Source: Leptospira sp. 96542 (GTDB lineage: Bacteria; Spirochaetota; Leptospiria; Leptospirales; Leptospiraceae). Taken from it: a DNA stretch of 64,000 nt. The position numbers and the translations under genes were made by a program. The notes beneath the pieces are model-generated. The model saw only the letters and a list, made by a program, of their open reading frames with translations, did not search any database and was not told the origin of the DNA. This document shows, in pieces, positions 8,974-18,278 of the stretch. The stretch lies in the NCBI GenBank assembly GCA_029310945.1, contig JARJFC010000009.1, forward strand, positions 1 through 64,000, read 5' to 3'. Position 1 is the stretch's first letter, and each line of letters opens with the position of its first letter.

Positions 8974-9001
8974 TTGCAATCCCACTAAGATTCGATAGAC
9001 T
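8974..9001 (+). promoter_or_regulatory. possible promoter upstream of the serine hydrolase gene
   Basis: TTGCAA (8974-8979), a 16-base spacer and TAGACT (8996-9001) lie about 40 bases upstream of the ATG at 9039. A TAGGA ribosome site precedes that ATG. The -10 match is only four of six, so this is tentative. Confidence 0.3.
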
Positions 9002-9038
9002 CTTTCTACCATAAACAGAAAACTCTAGTAGGATTTTT

Positions 9039-10220
9039 ATGAGACTTTTATTTAGCGTATTACCGTTGCTCTTCGTACTCCAATGTGGGAAGGATCTTTC
9101 GCCGTTTGGTGGTCCACCAGAAATAACGGAACTTTCCGCCCGCCTCAAACCCGAATGGCCTACCGCCGAATGGAAGGTTGTAAACCCTGAATCGGTGGGA
9201 GTATCCTCCGAAAAACTCAAATTAGTCGATGCATATGCTTTTTTGAGAACGGGTGATGATAAAAATAGGTCGGGAAGACGAACAGATGCCCTCGTCATCA
9301 TCCGCAATGGTAAGCTGATTTATGAAAATTATGCACGTAATTTTACAAAAGACAAACTCCACCTAACATGGTCAGTATCTAAGAGTATTTTACAAGCTAT
9401 GTATGGTATCACCGTAAAAAATGGGCTCGTGAAATTAGATGACCCAGGTTATTACCATTATGAACCGCTCAGCCGAGACGAAGCCCATAAAAAAATAACA
9501 ATTCGCCATTTGCTGGGTATGTCTTCTGGCCTTTCCGCCGAAGAGGGTTATGAATCTGGTCCCTTAAAATCTTCTGTCATCGCCATGCTTTACACACGTG
9601 GAAGAAAAGACATGGGGGAATTTTGTAGTTCCCTACCTACACGTGCGGAACCAGGCACCCAAGTGTATTATTCCAGTTGTGACACAAACATCCTTTCTGC
9701 TCTGTTAAAAAAAATATACCCAAAAGAAGAATACGATAACCTACCCTTCCAAAAGATATTTGAACCACTTGGTATCAAACGGGCTGTTTTTGAAAAAGAT
9801 GGTTCGGGCACTTTTGTTGGTTCATCTTACCTTTATTTAACAGCGAGAGATCTAGCAAAAATTGGTTATTTGTATTTGAACGATGGTGTTTGGAACGGCG
9901 AACGTATGTTACCTGAAGGATGGGTGAATTTCACTAGAACCCCAGCCCCTGGTTATATCACAACTCCCTTTGCGGAAGATCTAGCAGAAGACAATTACAC
10001 CTCCCATTGGTATGCCAATACGGGTGTTCCAAACCGAGGTATACCTGAACCATGGCCAGATGCTCCAAGAGATACATTTGCAGCTTTGGGGCACTGGGGT
10101 CAAATGTTGTATGTTATCCCGAGCCTAGATCTTATCATTGTTCGATTTGGGGATGATAGAGAAAAAGCGTTTATTAAAAATGAATTTTTAAAATTGGTCA
10201 AAGAATCGGTGATCAGGTAA
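9039..10220 (+). CDS. serine hydrolase lipoprotein, class C beta-lactamase / PBP4* fold
   Basis: A 393-residue protein whose signal peptide ends in VLQC (Cys16), a lipobox. The catalytic set of the beta-lactamase-related serine hydrolases is present: SVSK (Ser112-x-x-Lys115), a YYSSCDTN segment at the YxN position, and GHWG near residue 355 at the KTG/HxG position. Members hydrolyse esters, D-amino-acid peptides or beta-lactams; the substrate cannot be predicted. It sits in the envelope, probably periplasm-facing. Only 4 bases separate it from the next small gene, whose product may be a split-off partner domain. Confidence 0.85.
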   Translation: MRLLFSVLPLLFVLQCGKDLSPFGGPPEITELSARLKPEWPTAEWKVVNPESVGVSSEKLKLVDAYAFLRTGDDKNRSGRRTDALVIIRNGKLIYENYARNFTKDKLHLTWSVSKSILQAMYGITVKNGLVKLDDPGYYHYEPLSRDEAHKKITIRHLLGMSSGLSAEEGYESGPLKSSVIAMLYTRGRKDMGEFCSSLPTRAEPGTQVYYSSCDTNILSALLKKIYPKEEYDNLPFQKIFEPLGIKRAVFEKDGSGTFVGSSYLYLTARDLAKIGYLYLNDGVWNGERMLPEGWVNFTRTPAPGYITTPFAEDLAEDNYTSHWYANTGVPNRGIPEPWPDAPRDTFAALGHWGQMLYVIPSLDLIIVRFGDDREKAFIKNEFLKLVKESVIR

Positions 10221-10224
10221 TCCT

Positions 10225-10539
10225 ATGAAGAAAAAAATTTTAAGTGTCCTTGCCCTTCTATTTCTAATCCTTCTCATCTGGATCCAATGGAATTGGAAAC
10301 ACCTCTCGAGTTTTCCTTCCATCATTTCTAGTTTTTATGCAAAAGAATTTTGTTCTTGTTATTTCGTAATGGAATTGTCAGAAGAACAGTGCCATAATTT
10401 TGCGAGGCAATGGGTTCCCACGAGTGAGTTCCAATTGAACAAGGAAGAAAAATCGGTGACTGTCAGAGGTCTTGGCCGAACAAACACCGCCATTTACCTT
10501 TCAGAAACAAACGGATGTGGATTTAAAAACGATTTATAA
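10225..10539 (+). CDS. small membrane-anchored cysteine protein, partner of the serine hydrolase
   Basis: A 104-residue protein with one N-terminal membrane helix (KILSVLALLFLILLIWIQWNW) and an outer part with four cysteines: Cys43, Cys45, Cys56 and Cys98. From memory, the pattern CSCYFVMELSEEQC ... SVTVRGLGRTNTAIYLSETNGCGF resembles the N-terminal region of some proteobacterial serine hydrolases (C-S-G-V-F-V-x-G-R ... V-T-A-S-L-x-G-L ... Y-R-x-G-L-G-C), where it precedes the beta-lactamase-type domain. Here that region would be a separate gene downstream of the hydrolase. The match is by pattern only. The cysteines probably form disulfides. Confidence 0.6.
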   Translation: MKKKILSVLALLFLILLIWIQWNWKHLSSFPSIISSFYAKEFCSCYFVMELSEEQCHNFARQWVPTSEFQLNKEEKSVTVRGLGRTNTAIYLSETNGCGFKNDL

Positions 10540-10542
10540 AGT

Positions 10543-11463
10543 TTAACGATACATCTTAGGAAAAATGAAATTGATGCCAAAGATCAAACCTTTGGCTTTG
10601 ATTTCGTCGGGCACAACACCAAAATTTTGGCCTCGAATGGAATCAATACAAGATTGATCCACAACCACCTGCCCTTGTGATGACACTAACCTAACATCAA
10701 CCACTTGCCCTGCTTCGTTTAACATAAAAAGAACCTTGGTCATTCCTTCTTTGATTCCTTCTCTCACCACAACTCCTGCCATGTCTCGATAGGCATAATT
10801 TCCACCACCAGGGGGTGCAAAGGAATGTTCAATTTGACGTAACATATTTTTGAAATAATAATACCCTGCAAGTTCCTTTGTTGGTACAGTGAGTGCCTTT
10901 GCGCCGTCCCAACGAAATAAAAAATCTTGTTGGAAACGATAATTAAAAGGAATTTTTGTCATCTGACCTGTGCTAGCCGATTGATTGGGAGACTCTTCCG
11001 TATTCGCATTGGTTTTGGGATCTGCTTTGAATATCCCCACTTCAAATAATTCTTCTTCTTTGGTTTGTTCTGATTTTGGTTGTGCCTTGGAGGGAGTGGA
11101 ACTATTCGAACCAAATATAAATTCACGGAAAGGTGTTAAGGTATGAAAACCTTGTTTTTCGGTGATCCCACCTCCACCAGCAGAGTCTTTATTCGATAAA
11201 GCTTTGTACTCATCTTTTTTTTCTGGGTTGATGAATTGCTGCTCAACTAACACTTCGTAAATTTTTTCTTTTTCGTCTGGGCTCAAAGATTCTTCTGCCA
11301 TCTCTTCCCCCATCATCCTCCACAACATATTTCGGGTGATGAGGTGGCCAAAAATCAAGGACGATATGAGGACGACGAGTGCGAAGGAAAAAAATAACCG
11401 TCTTTCTCCCTCTTCTTTTTCGGGGAGCTGGAATTCAAAAGAGAGTGGGGCCATTGTCTCCAT
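10543..11463 (-). CDS. TonB-like energy transducer / periplasm-spanning protein
   Basis: A 306-residue protein with a cytoplasmic N-terminus, one membrane helix (about residues 23-44, [20 protein letters not shown]), a long polar linker (about 50-190) and a C-terminal domain (about 200-306). That domain has the TonB layout: [14 protein letters not shown], then [36 protein letters not shown]. TonB proteins couple the ExbB/ExbD motor to outer-membrane receptors. No exbB or exbD lies nearby, and the linker is not strongly Pro-Lys rich, so a structural or AgmX/TonB-like role is possible. It overlaps the ruvB 3' end by 29 bases; an ATG at 11454 is an alternative start. Confidence 0.7.
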   Translation of the reverse strand: METMAPLSFEFQLPEKEEGERRLFFSFALVVLISSLIFGHLITRNMLWRMMGEEMAEESLSPDEKEKIYEVLVEQQFINPEKKDEYKALSNKDSAGGGGITEKQGFHTLTPFREFIFGSNSSTPSKAQPKSEQTKEEELFEVGIFKADPKTNANTEESPNQSASTGQMTKIPFNYRFQQDFLFRWDGAKALTVPTKELAGYYYFKNMLRQIEHSFAPPGGGNYAYRDMAGVVVREGIKEGMTKVLFMLNEAGQVVDVRLVSSQGQVVVDQSCIDSIRGQNFGVVPDEIKAKGLIFGINFIFPKMYR

Positions 11464-12460
11464 TCTCCATCATACTTCCTGGAATTGCAAGCCCCAGATG
11501 TTCGTATGCTTTTTTCGTGGCCACCCTTCCTTGCGGCGTGCGATCAATGAGACCAATCCGAACGAGGAAGGGTTCATAGGTATCTTCGATGGTTCTTTCT
11601 TCTTCGCCCAAAACCACGGCAATGGGTTTGATACCCACGGGTCCTCCGCCATAACGCCCGATGAGGATGTCCAAAATTTGCCTGTCCACTGCGTCCAAAC
11701 CTAGGTGGTCAACTCCCATCCTTTCAAAAGCGTATCGACATGTTTTTAGACCCACCACGGTTTCATTTTGTACAGTGGCAAAATCGCGAACTCGCTTTAA
11801 CAAATGATTGGCGATACGTGGGGTTTTACGGCTCCGTTTGCCAATCTCCATTGCAACCCCATCCCCCAAAGAAACTTGGAGTAAACTCGCAGATCTATCC
11901 ACAATGGTTTGCATCTCATCGTCAGTGTAGTAATCCAATTTGAGATGGATCCCAAACCTGGATTTCAAAGGTTCACTCACAAGACCCGAGCGGGTGGTGG
12001 CTCCCACAAGTGTAAAGGGTTGGAGTTGGATTTGGAGCGCGTTGGCAGTTACCCCTTCTCCCACCACAAGATCCACAAAAAAGTTCTCCATGGCGGGGTA
12101 TAAAAGTTCTTCTTGTTTTTTTACAAAACCATGGATTTCGTCTATGAACAAAACTTCGTTTGTTTTTAGGAGGGTGAGAAACCGTACAAGGTCAGCCCCC
12201 TTCGAAATGGCAGGCGCAGAGGTGGGTGTAAAGGCCACTGCAAGTTCATTGGCTATGATATTGGCAAGGGTTGTTTTGCCAAGCCCTGGAGGCCCCGAAA
12301 CCAAAACATGGTCAAGGGGGGTTTGCCTTTTTTTTGCCGCCTCTATGTAGACAGAAAGATTGGCCAAAACCTCTTTTTGCCCAATGAACTCAGTTAATTT
12401 TGTAGGGCGAAGGGAGGGTTCGTCTTCGCCCGGTTGGATCCAATCTTCTCTTAAACTCAC
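11435..12460 (-). CDS. ruvB: Holliday junction branch migration helicase RuvB
   Basis: A 341-residue AAA+ ATPase with a complete RuvB layout: [11 protein letters not shown] at 18-28, Walker A GPPGLGKT (56-63), Walker B LFIDEIH, sensor ATTRSG (usually ATTRAG), and a C-terminal winged helix with RTPQGRVAT. RuvB hexamers drive branch migration with RuvA in recombination repair. The start is GTG at 12460, one base after the HtrA stop. ruvA and ruvC are not in the window. Confidence 0.95.
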   Translation of the reverse strand: MSLREDWIQPGEDEPSLRPTKLTEFIGQKEVLANLSVYIEAAKKRQTPLDHVLVSGPPGLGKTTLANIIANELAVAFTPTSAPAISKGADLVRFLTLLKTNEVLFIDEIHGFVKKQEELLYPAMENFFVDLVVGEGVTANALQIQLQPFTLVGATTRSGLVSEPLKSRFGIHLKLDYYTDDEMQTIVDRSASLLQVSLGDGVAMEIGKRSRKTPRIANHLLKRVRDFATVQNETVVGLKTCRYAFERMGVDHLGLDAVDRQILDILIGRYGGGPVGIKPIAVVLGEEERTIEDTYEPFLVRIGLIDRTPQGRVATKKAYEHLGLAIPGSMMENGDNGPTLF

Positions 12461-12461
12461 C

Positions 12462-13640
12462 TCAATTTGGTTTCTGCTCAGGAGTGATCGAAGTCAAGAT
12501 TTCATTTTTATTTCTGATGATTTTTATTTCCAATCGTTTTCCAATTTTGGCAGTCCGCACTTGGTTTATCACATCTTCTGGAGATCCCACTTCCTTACCA
12601 GCAATCTCTACAATCACATCAAAAAGTTTGAGCCCAGCTTTATCGGCAGGAGACCCTCTCAAGATTTGTTTTACCAAAGCACCTTTTTGGTCTTTGAGTT
12701 TGAGTTGCGCTGCATCTTCTTCTGAAATTGCATCGAGCCCAACCCCAAGCCACGGCCTTGTGACTTTGCCGTTCGTTTTCAATTCTTCTGCCACTTTGCG
12801 GGCTTCATTGATGGGGATGGTGAATCCAATGCCCACAGATCCACCCGATTGAGAGGCGATCATCCTGTTGATCCCAATCACCTCTCCACGAATGTTCAGG
12901 AGTGGTCCACCACTATTGCCTTGGTTGATGGCCGCATCGGTTTGGATATAGGACAACCCAGAACTATCGATGCCGCCTCGTTGGACCGCAGAAACAACTC
13001 CAACGGTGAAGGATTGTTCAAATCCAAGTGGGGCTCCAATGGCGATCGCCCAGTTTCCCACACGCACCTTTCCTGAATCTCCAAGGGGGATGGGTTTTAA
13101 GTTTCCTTTGGGAGCGTCTATTTTTAAAAGGGCGATGTCCATGGTTTCGTCTGAACCAATGAGTTTCGCTTCGAAGGTTTTTTGGTTCTTAAATTTTACC
13201 GTGAGTTTGTCCATATCTTTGATGACATGGTGGTTTGTCATGATGTAACCCTCATCGTTGAGGACAATCCCAGAACCAAGGCCGGATTGTTTTTGTTGCC
13301 TCACTCTTCCACCACCGCCATTTCCAGGTCGTCCAAAAAAATGGTCAAAGAAAGGATCTCCAGCAAACGGGTGTTGTTGTACGTTCACTGTTTTTTCAGT
13401 TGCGATAGAAACAACACTTGGGGAAACTTTATCGAATACTTCTTGGAATGCATCTTCCAACATCACTGCTTGGGTTTGTGCAGGCGAAAGTTTGTCAGTC
13501 CCATCGGCATTCAATTGTAATGGGTTTTCTTTGGAATCACCGCAAGTGAGAATGGGCGATAAAAAAGTACCCAATAATAAAAAACTAAAAGCTAAAGCAA
13601 GGTATCGGATTGGATTTGTTTTTCCCATATTCATAAACAA
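12462..13640 (-). CDS. Do/HtrA-family periplasmic serine protease with one PDZ domain
   Basis: A trypsin-like HtrA protease. The catalytic triad is His138 (TNHHVI), Asp168 (ETMDIALL) and Ser243 (GNSGGPLL). One PDZ domain follows (about 290-385). The family's DegP has two PDZ domains, so this is DegS/HtrA-like in layout. The signal peptide ends in ILTC (Cys33), which would make it a lipoprotein. The start is TTG at 13640, 10 bases after an AGGAG ribosome site (13651-13655 on the minus strand); in-frame ATGs at 13634 and 13628 are alternatives. A glycine-rich loop ([13 protein letters not shown]) lies before the protease core. It degrades or refolds misfolded envelope proteins. It leads the htrA-ruvB-tonB-like operon. 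Confidence 0.92.
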   Translation of the reverse strand: MFMNMGKTNPIRYLALAFSFLLLGTFLSPILTCGDSKENPLQLNADGTDKLSPAQTQAVMLEDAFQEVFDKVSPSVVSIATEKTVNVQQHPFAGDPFFDHFFGRPGNGGGGRVRQQKQSGLGSGIVLNDEGYIMTNHHVIKDMDKLTVKFKNQKTFEAKLIGSDETMDIALLKIDAPKGNLKPIPLGDSGKVRVGNWAIAIGAPLGFEQSFTVGVVSAVQRGGIDSSGLSYIQTDAAINQGNSGGPLLNIRGEVIGINRMIASQSGGSVGIGFTIPINEARKVAEELKTNGKVTRPWLGVGLDAISEEDAAQLKLKDQKGALVKQILRGSPADKAGLKLFDVIVEIAGKEVGSPEDVINQVRTAKIGKRLEIKIIRNKNEILTSITPEQKPN

Positions 13641-13756
13641 TTCAACTTTTCTCCTATAATATAAGACACTTCGTAGGCTCTGAAAGTTCTCATTTCCTTA
13701 CATCGATTTTTTTGTAAAATACTTGAACAATGCGTACGAAGGCAAAAAATGCAAAG

Positions 13757-14314
13757 ATGCCAAAGTCCATCCTAGTGCCATTATTTCCGGGTTTCGAAGA
13801 AATGGAAGCCATCATCTTCATCGATGTGATGCGTAGAGGGAACCAAACGGTGGTATCTGCCGCAAATACGAAAGAACCCATCATTGCGGCAAGAAAGACT
13901 GTGCACCTAGCTGATGCGCAACTTTCGGAAATCAATCCTCATGAATTTGACTCAGTCTACTTACCAGGAGGCCTTCTGGGAACAAAAAACATGATGGAGG
14001 ACAAAACACTCCAAAATCTTTTAGAAACATTCCATTCTTCCCAAAAACCCATTGCAGCCATTTGCGCAGCCCCCAATGTCCTCCGCGAATTTGGAATTTT
14101 GCAAGGGGACGACCCCTTTACAGCCTTCCCCAATTCAACAAACCTTGTCCAAAAAACATCTGGATTGTATCAAAACCAAAGGATTGTTTCACATAACAAT
14201 ATTCATACGAGTATCGGACCTGGTTCTGCATTTGAGTTTTCGTTGTATTTGTTAGAGTTATTTGCTGGAAAAGAAGTTAAAGAAAATGTAGAGGAAGCTC
14301 TGCACCTACCATAA
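13757..14314 (+). CDS. DJ-1/PfpI family protein
   Basis: The ATG at 13757 (MPKSILVPLFPGFEEMEA) fits the DJ-1 N-terminus and gives 185 residues, the usual length. The reactive cysteine is Cys103 in AAICAAPNVL, matching the AICAGP elbow of DJ-1. The conserved glutamate is in GFEEMEA (residues 12-18), which activates that cysteine. Family members act as glyoxalase, deglycase or redox-stress chaperones, and the exact activity cannot be set from sequence. Divergent from htrA, which could share a stress setting. An upstream in-frame ATG at 13730 would add nine basic residues. Confidence 0.85.
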   Translation: MPKSILVPLFPGFEEMEAIIFIDVMRRGNQTVVSAANTKEPIIAARKTVHLADAQLSEINPHEFDSVYLPGGLLGTKNMMEDKTLQNLLETFHSSQKPIAAICAAPNVLREFGILQGDDPFTAFPNSTNLVQKTSGLYQNQRIVSHNNIHTSIGPGSAFEFSLYLLELFAGKEVKENVEEALHLP

Positions 14315-14319
14315 TTGGA

Positions 14320-14676
14320 TTATTCTTGTTTATCTCTACCATCTAACAAAGATTGTATGGCAGTATCTTCAGAACTATAAACTTCCAAATGGCTTTCCAT
14401 ACCAGTAAGTTTAAATACCTTTGCCACAGAACCATGTACACTACAAACCTTCAAATCACCGTGGTATTTTTTTAGTTTGTACATGGCAGTGACGAGAGTC
14501 CCAATGCCAGAACTATCCATAAAAGGAACTTTAGCTAAGTTCACTACAATTTCAAATTGTTGGTTTCGTATTTTATCATCAAGGATGTCTTTCAAATCTT
14601 TTGCGTTGTACAAATCGACTTCACCTTCGATAGTAATTACCGCAACTTTATTGATTGTCTTCTCGTGAATGACCAT
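14320..14676 (-). CDS. STAS-domain anti-sigma factor antagonist
   Basis: A 118-residue single STAS domain. The motif PFMDSSGIGTL holds the phosphorylatable serine (Ser55) in the SpoIIAA/RsbV position. Such proteins, when unphosphorylated, bind an anti-sigma kinase and release its sigma factor; a SpoIIE phosphatase resets them. No anti-sigma kinase is adjacent, so the partner is unknown. It stands alone, convergent with the DJ-1 gene (5-base gap) and upstream of the carboxylase on the same strand. Confidence 0.88.
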   Translation of the reverse strand: MVIHEKTINKVAVITIEGEVDLYNAKDLKDILDDKIRNQQFEIVVNLAKVPFMDSSGIGTLVTAMYKLKKYHGDLKVCSVHGSVAKVFKLTGMESHLEVYSSEDTAIQSLLDGRDKQE

Positions 14677-14720
14677 ATGTAATTAAATTGTAAACCAAAC
14701 AGAAATGAAAAGGAAAAAAA

Positions 14721-16322
14721 TTACATTCTAAATACACCAAATGGTTTTCTTTCAGATGCATTTTTAGAAACCAAGGCAAGTGCTCTTCCTAGGATTTTTC
14801 TTGTTTGACTTGGATCTATAATTCCATCATCCCATAACCTTGCAGAACTGTAAACAGAGGAAGATTTTTTTTCATAATCAGACAAAATTGGCTTTTTGAA
14901 ATTTATTTCCTCATCTGGAGTTACCTTTTCTCCCGCAGCTTCCTTTTGGTCTTTTTTGACAGTCCAAAGCACATTGGCCGCTTGTTCCCCACCCATCACA
15001 GAAATGCGAGCGTTAGGCCACATCCACAAAAACTCAGGTGCAAATGCGCGACCACACATCCCGTAATTTCCAGCTCCATAACTTCCGCCAGTAACGATAG
15101 TTAGCTTAGGGACAGTTGTCGTAGAAACGGCATTCACCATCTTAGCACCATCGCGCGCTATACCAGCATTTTCGTATTGTTTGCCTACCATAAACCCAGT
15201 GATGTTTTGCATAAATAAAAGTGGAATACGCCTTTGGTCACAAAGTTCGATAAAATGTGTTGTTTTGAGTGCAGTCTCCGAAAACAAAACCCCGTGATTG
15301 GCAATGATTCCTACTGGGTATCCATATATTTCAGCAAATCCAGTGACAATGGTTGTACCGTATAATTTTTTAAATTCATGGAACCTGGATCCATCCACCA
15401 AACGAGCGATAATTTCTCTTGGATCATACGATTTACGAGAGTCACGTTCAATGATTCCATAAATCTCCTCAGCGGGGTATAAAGGTTCTTCCGTTGGTTT
15501 TGGTTGTGTTTTTTTCTTATAATTTAAATTTTTAACAATGGAACGAGTGATTTCGATTGCATGGAAATCATCTTCCGCGTAATGGTCACTCACACCTGAT
15601 ATCCGCGTGTGAACCTCAGCTCCACCCAATTCTTCAGGCGTAACAACTTCTCCCGTTGCAGCCTTGACCAAAGGTGGTCCGCCCAAAAAAATCGTTCCGT
15701 TTCCTTTTACGATGACAGATTCGTCCGACATAGCAGGAATATAAGCCCCACCGGCAGTACAAGACCCCATAACAACCGCTATTTGAGATATGCCTTTTGC
15801 GCTCATCCTCGCTTGATTAAAAAAAATACGCCCAAAATGATCTTTGTCGGGAAAAACTTCATCTTGCATCGGCAAAAATGCCCCACCCGAATCTACCAAA
15901 TAAATACATGGCAAAAAGTTTGATTCGGCAATTTCCTGGGCTCTTACATGTTTTTTCACTGTTAGTGGATAGTAAGTGCCACCTTTAACAGTTGCATCGT
16001 TTGCAACAATCATACACTCCACACCTTCCACACGACCAATGCCAGTGACGATACCAGCGGATGGAACATTATCGGCATAAACAGATTCTGCAGCCAAAGT
16101 GGATAACTCTAAAAACTCAGTACCCACATCCAATAAATTTTGAATTCGTTCTCTTGCTGTGAGTTTGCCACGAGATTTATGTTTTTCTAATGCTTTTTCT
16201 CCACCACCTAACTTCACTTTCTTTATAAGTTCTCGAATTGGAACCAATGTTTCTAAATAGGCAGTTCGATTTGCTATAAACTCATCCGAATTTGGTGAAA
16301 TTTTAGAATTGATTGTATCCAT
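14721..16322 (-). CDS. acyl-CoA carboxylase carboxyltransferase subunit (methylcrotonyl-CoA type)
   Basis: The start at 16322 ([15 protein letters not shown]) is supported by an AAGGA ribosome site 5-6 bases upstream, inside the hydrolase gene; the product is 533 residues. It has the two crotonase-like carboxyltransferase halves: [43 protein letters not shown] near residue 85-130 and [37 protein letters not shown] near 400. These strings are most like the beta subunit of methylcrotonyl-CoA carboxylase (MccB) and related geranyl- or propionyl-CoA enzymes. The biotin-carboxylase alpha subunit is not in the window, so substrate is inferred only. Confidence 0.85.
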   Translation of the reverse strand: MDTINSKISPNSDEFIANRTAYLETLVPIRELIKKVKLGGGEKALEKHKSRGKLTARERIQNLLDVGTEFLELSTLAAESVYADNVPSAGIVTGIGRVEGVECMIVANDATVKGGTYYPLTVKKHVRAQEIAESNFLPCIYLVDSGGAFLPMQDEVFPDKDHFGRIFFNQARMSAKGISQIAVVMGSCTAGGAYIPAMSDESVIVKGNGTIFLGGPPLVKAATGEVVTPEELGGAEVHTRISGVSDHYAEDDFHAIEITRSIVKNLNYKKKTQPKPTEEPLYPAEEIYGIIERDSRKSYDPREIIARLVDGSRFHEFKKLYGTTIVTGFAEIYGYPVGIIANHGVLFSETALKTTHFIELCDQRRIPLLFMQNITGFMVGKQYENAGIARDGAKMVNAVSTTTVPKLTIVTGGSYGAGNYGMCGRAFAPEFLWMWPNARISVMGGEQAANVLWTVKKDQKEAAGEKVTPDEEINFKKPILSDYEKKSSSVYSSARLWDDGIIDPSQTRKILGRALALVSKNASERKPFGVFRM

Positions 16323-16323
16323 T

Positions 16324-17229
16324 TTATTCCTTTTGTTCTTTCGAAAAGCGAAAGGTTTTGGTTTTTTTCTGAGCAAACGAATCGATGAAATATTGGATTT
16401 TATCGCAAACTAAATCTGGACACTCTTCCATAGGCAAATGTTTGGATGGCAAAATTTGTAAACTACTTGTGCGTAAAGTTTCTTTCATATACTCTGTTTG
16501 GTATGGAGAAATGCGATAATCCTCTTCACCAATATAAATTTGCCTAAGCCCAACTAGGTTTTTTACACCTTCCTCAATTTCGCGGAGGGCATGAGTCGAA
16601 CGATCCACATTCCGAATGAATTCTAGGGTATTTTTTCGATGCTCTCCCTCAAATAACAGAAGATACATGGTCTTTTCCCAATCCTTTGGGAATAAATGTC
16701 CTTTTTTTACCAAAAACCATTTGTAAAAAAAACGAAGGAGCGGTGGTCTAAACAAAAATGAAAATAAATCCCCTACAATGGGAAACCTGAGAAGGTGTAA
16801 GGGAAAATAATATTTAAACTTTGGTAGGTGTAAAAAACCACCCAAAATAGAAAGTGATTTGATTTTTTGACTTTGTTCTTTCAACAAAAATGCCATAATC
16901 GGAAGAGCATAATCGAATGTTACAATATGCACTTTTTTTTCGCCAGTTAAGCTTTCCAAAAACTGGTATAAATAAAAAGCCTGCACTCTATGCGAAAGAG
17001 GAGTTTCTGGCCTTGAGCTGAAACCCAAACCTAAAAAGTCAAGGGCGATCACCCTATACCTTTTAGACAAATTTTTCACCATATGCCGATAGTTATATGA
17101 TGTTGTCATAAAACCATGTAACAATACCACAATCTCTTCTGATTTACCTTCGTCTAAATAAAAGTATTTTAAACCTTCTACTTCTAAATATTTACCTTGG
17201 TTGATATGTTCGAGTAAACTCGGAGTCAA
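16324..17229 (-). CDS. alpha/beta hydrolase, Asp-nucleophile type (dehalogenase/epoxide hydrolase-like)
   Basis: A 301-residue alpha/beta-hydrolase fold. The oxyanion segment is [13 protein letters not shown] (37-49) and the first turn [12 protein letters not shown] (63-73). The nucleophile elbow reads IVTFDYALP (102-110), so the nucleophile position is Asp106, as in haloalkane dehalogenases and epoxide hydrolases, and not the Ser of esterases. A candidate catalytic His is in SKHLPMEE near residue 264. The middle lid is long and hydrophobic. Two genes flank it tightly: the GlmU-like protein upstream (ATGA overlap) and the carboxylase downstream. The substrate is unknown. Confidence 0.75.
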   Translation of the reverse strand: MTPSLLEHINQGKYLEVEGLKYFYLDEGKSEEIVVLLHGFMTTSYNYRHMVKNLSKRYRVIALDFLGLGFSSRPETPLSHRVQAFYLYQFLESLTGEKKVHIVTFDYALPIMAFLLKEQSQKIKSLSILGGFLHLPKFKYYFPLHLLRFPIVGDLFSFLFRPPLLRFFYKWFLVKKGHLFPKDWEKTMYLLLFEGEHRKNTLEFIRNVDRSTHALREIEEGVKNLVGLRQIYIGEEDYRISPYQTEYMKETLRTSSLQILPSKHLPMEECPDLVCDKIQYFIDSFAQKKTKTFRFSKEQKE

Positions 17230-18266
17230 TCTATCCCCTCCAATTTAGATTGGTATATATTTCTCAAATATTCTTCTTCGAATTCAGACAAATTCACTCC
17301 GCGCCTTGCCATAATTTTTTTGGTGTCCAAAATAAATTCATCTAACCTGTATTTTTGATTTGTATTGATCCATGAAAAAGGTGGTAAGTACCCGTGAACT
17401 CTTGATTCGACAATATTAGAACCAATATCAAACACAGAACCAGTGTTAACCATCACACCAATGGCAAGTTTCGCAAAATTTCCAAATAAAGATCCAAACT
17501 TAATCGTGCCAGTGTTGACTGAATTTTTACCAATATTTAGTTTTACAATGCCATAATTATTTTTTAGGTCGCTCGTAGTAGAAAGTGCACCCAAATTCAC
17601 CCAACTAGAAACAAAACTATGCCCCAAAAATCCTTCATGGTGTTTATTGGTGTAATCGAGAATGATCGAATTTTCGACTTCACCACCGAGCCTGCATTGG
17701 TTTCCGATGAGGCACCCTCCAGTTATACGGGCATTATCAATTTGCGAATTTTTTCCAATATAAAGTGGGCCTTCTAAAAAACTAAATGATGTTAGTTTTG
17801 CACCTTCATCGATAAGAATTGGGCCATGGGTAGTATCAAAAACAACACCTGGGTATACACTCACACTCGGATGGATGTACAAATGTTTTTCCTTGCCCAC
17901 CACATGAAAACCGGAGTTTTTTGGTTTAAACTTATATCTAAATTTTTTCCATTCTTTATTCAATGACAAAGTTTCTTCAACGATGGAAGTAACAACACGG
18001 AGCAATTCCCACGGTAAATAAGACTCTGATTTATAAACCGTACCAAATGAAGTTTCTTTATACGGCAAAATATCCGAATGTCGATGGAGAATTAAATTCT
18101 GAAAAAGTGCATTGTCGTTTTTATAATAAATTCTAGCATTCGGATGTTTAATTTTTATTTTTTGAATTAAACTCAAACCTCCCAAGTTCCACTCTGCAAA
18201 TGAAAAAAAGCGAGAGATTGGCTCTAAAGCAGGGTTTTTTTGACTATCGTCTATTAGAATATTCAA
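17226..18266 (-). CDS. GlmU-like sugar nucleotidyltransferase / left-handed beta-helix protein
   Basis: A 346-residue protein. The N-terminal roughly 125 residues correspond to a reduced nucleotidyltransferase-like region but lack the LxxGxGTRM signature of active pyrophosphorylases. The C-terminal part (about 130-300) has hexapeptide repeats (LYIHPSVSVYPGVVFD, LYIGKNSQIDNARITGGCLIGNQCRLGGEVENSII), which form a left-handed beta-helix as in GlmU acetyltransferases. This layout matches the GlmU-like family common in Bacteroidetes and spirochaetes. It follows glmM and glmS in one operon, the expected place for the last steps to UDP-GlcNAc, but acetyltransferase or uridyltransferase activity is inference. 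Start ATG 18266 gives a 12-base gap after glmS. Confidence 0.72.
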   Translation of the reverse strand: MNILIDDSQKNPALEPISRFFSFAEWNLGGLSLIQKIKIKHPNARIYYKNDNALFQNLILHRHSDILPYKETSFGTVYKSESYLPWELLRVVTSIVEETLSLNKEWKKFRYKFKPKNSGFHVVGKEKHLYIHPSVSVYPGVVFDTTHGPILIDEGAKLTSFSFLEGPLYIGKNSQIDNARITGGCLIGNQCRLGGEVENSIILDYTNKHHEGFLGHSFVSSWVNLGALSTTSDLKNNYGIVKLNIGKNSVNTGTIKFGSLFGNFAKLAIGVMVNTGSVFDIGSNIVESRVHGYLPPFSWINTNQKYRLDEFILDTKKIMARRGVNLSEFEEEYLRNIYQSKLEGID

Positions 18267-18278
18267 AATATCACCAAT

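Noticed and set aside
11909..12350. Overlapping plus-strand frames inside ruvB
   Set aside because: Shadow frames over a conserved enzyme; codon content is a mirror of ruvB.
14677..14726. ATGTAATT ... AATTACAT inverted repeat between the STAS and carboxylase genes
   Set aside because: The spacer is 34 bases, the arms are AT-rich and one arm covers the carboxylase stop; chance is likely.
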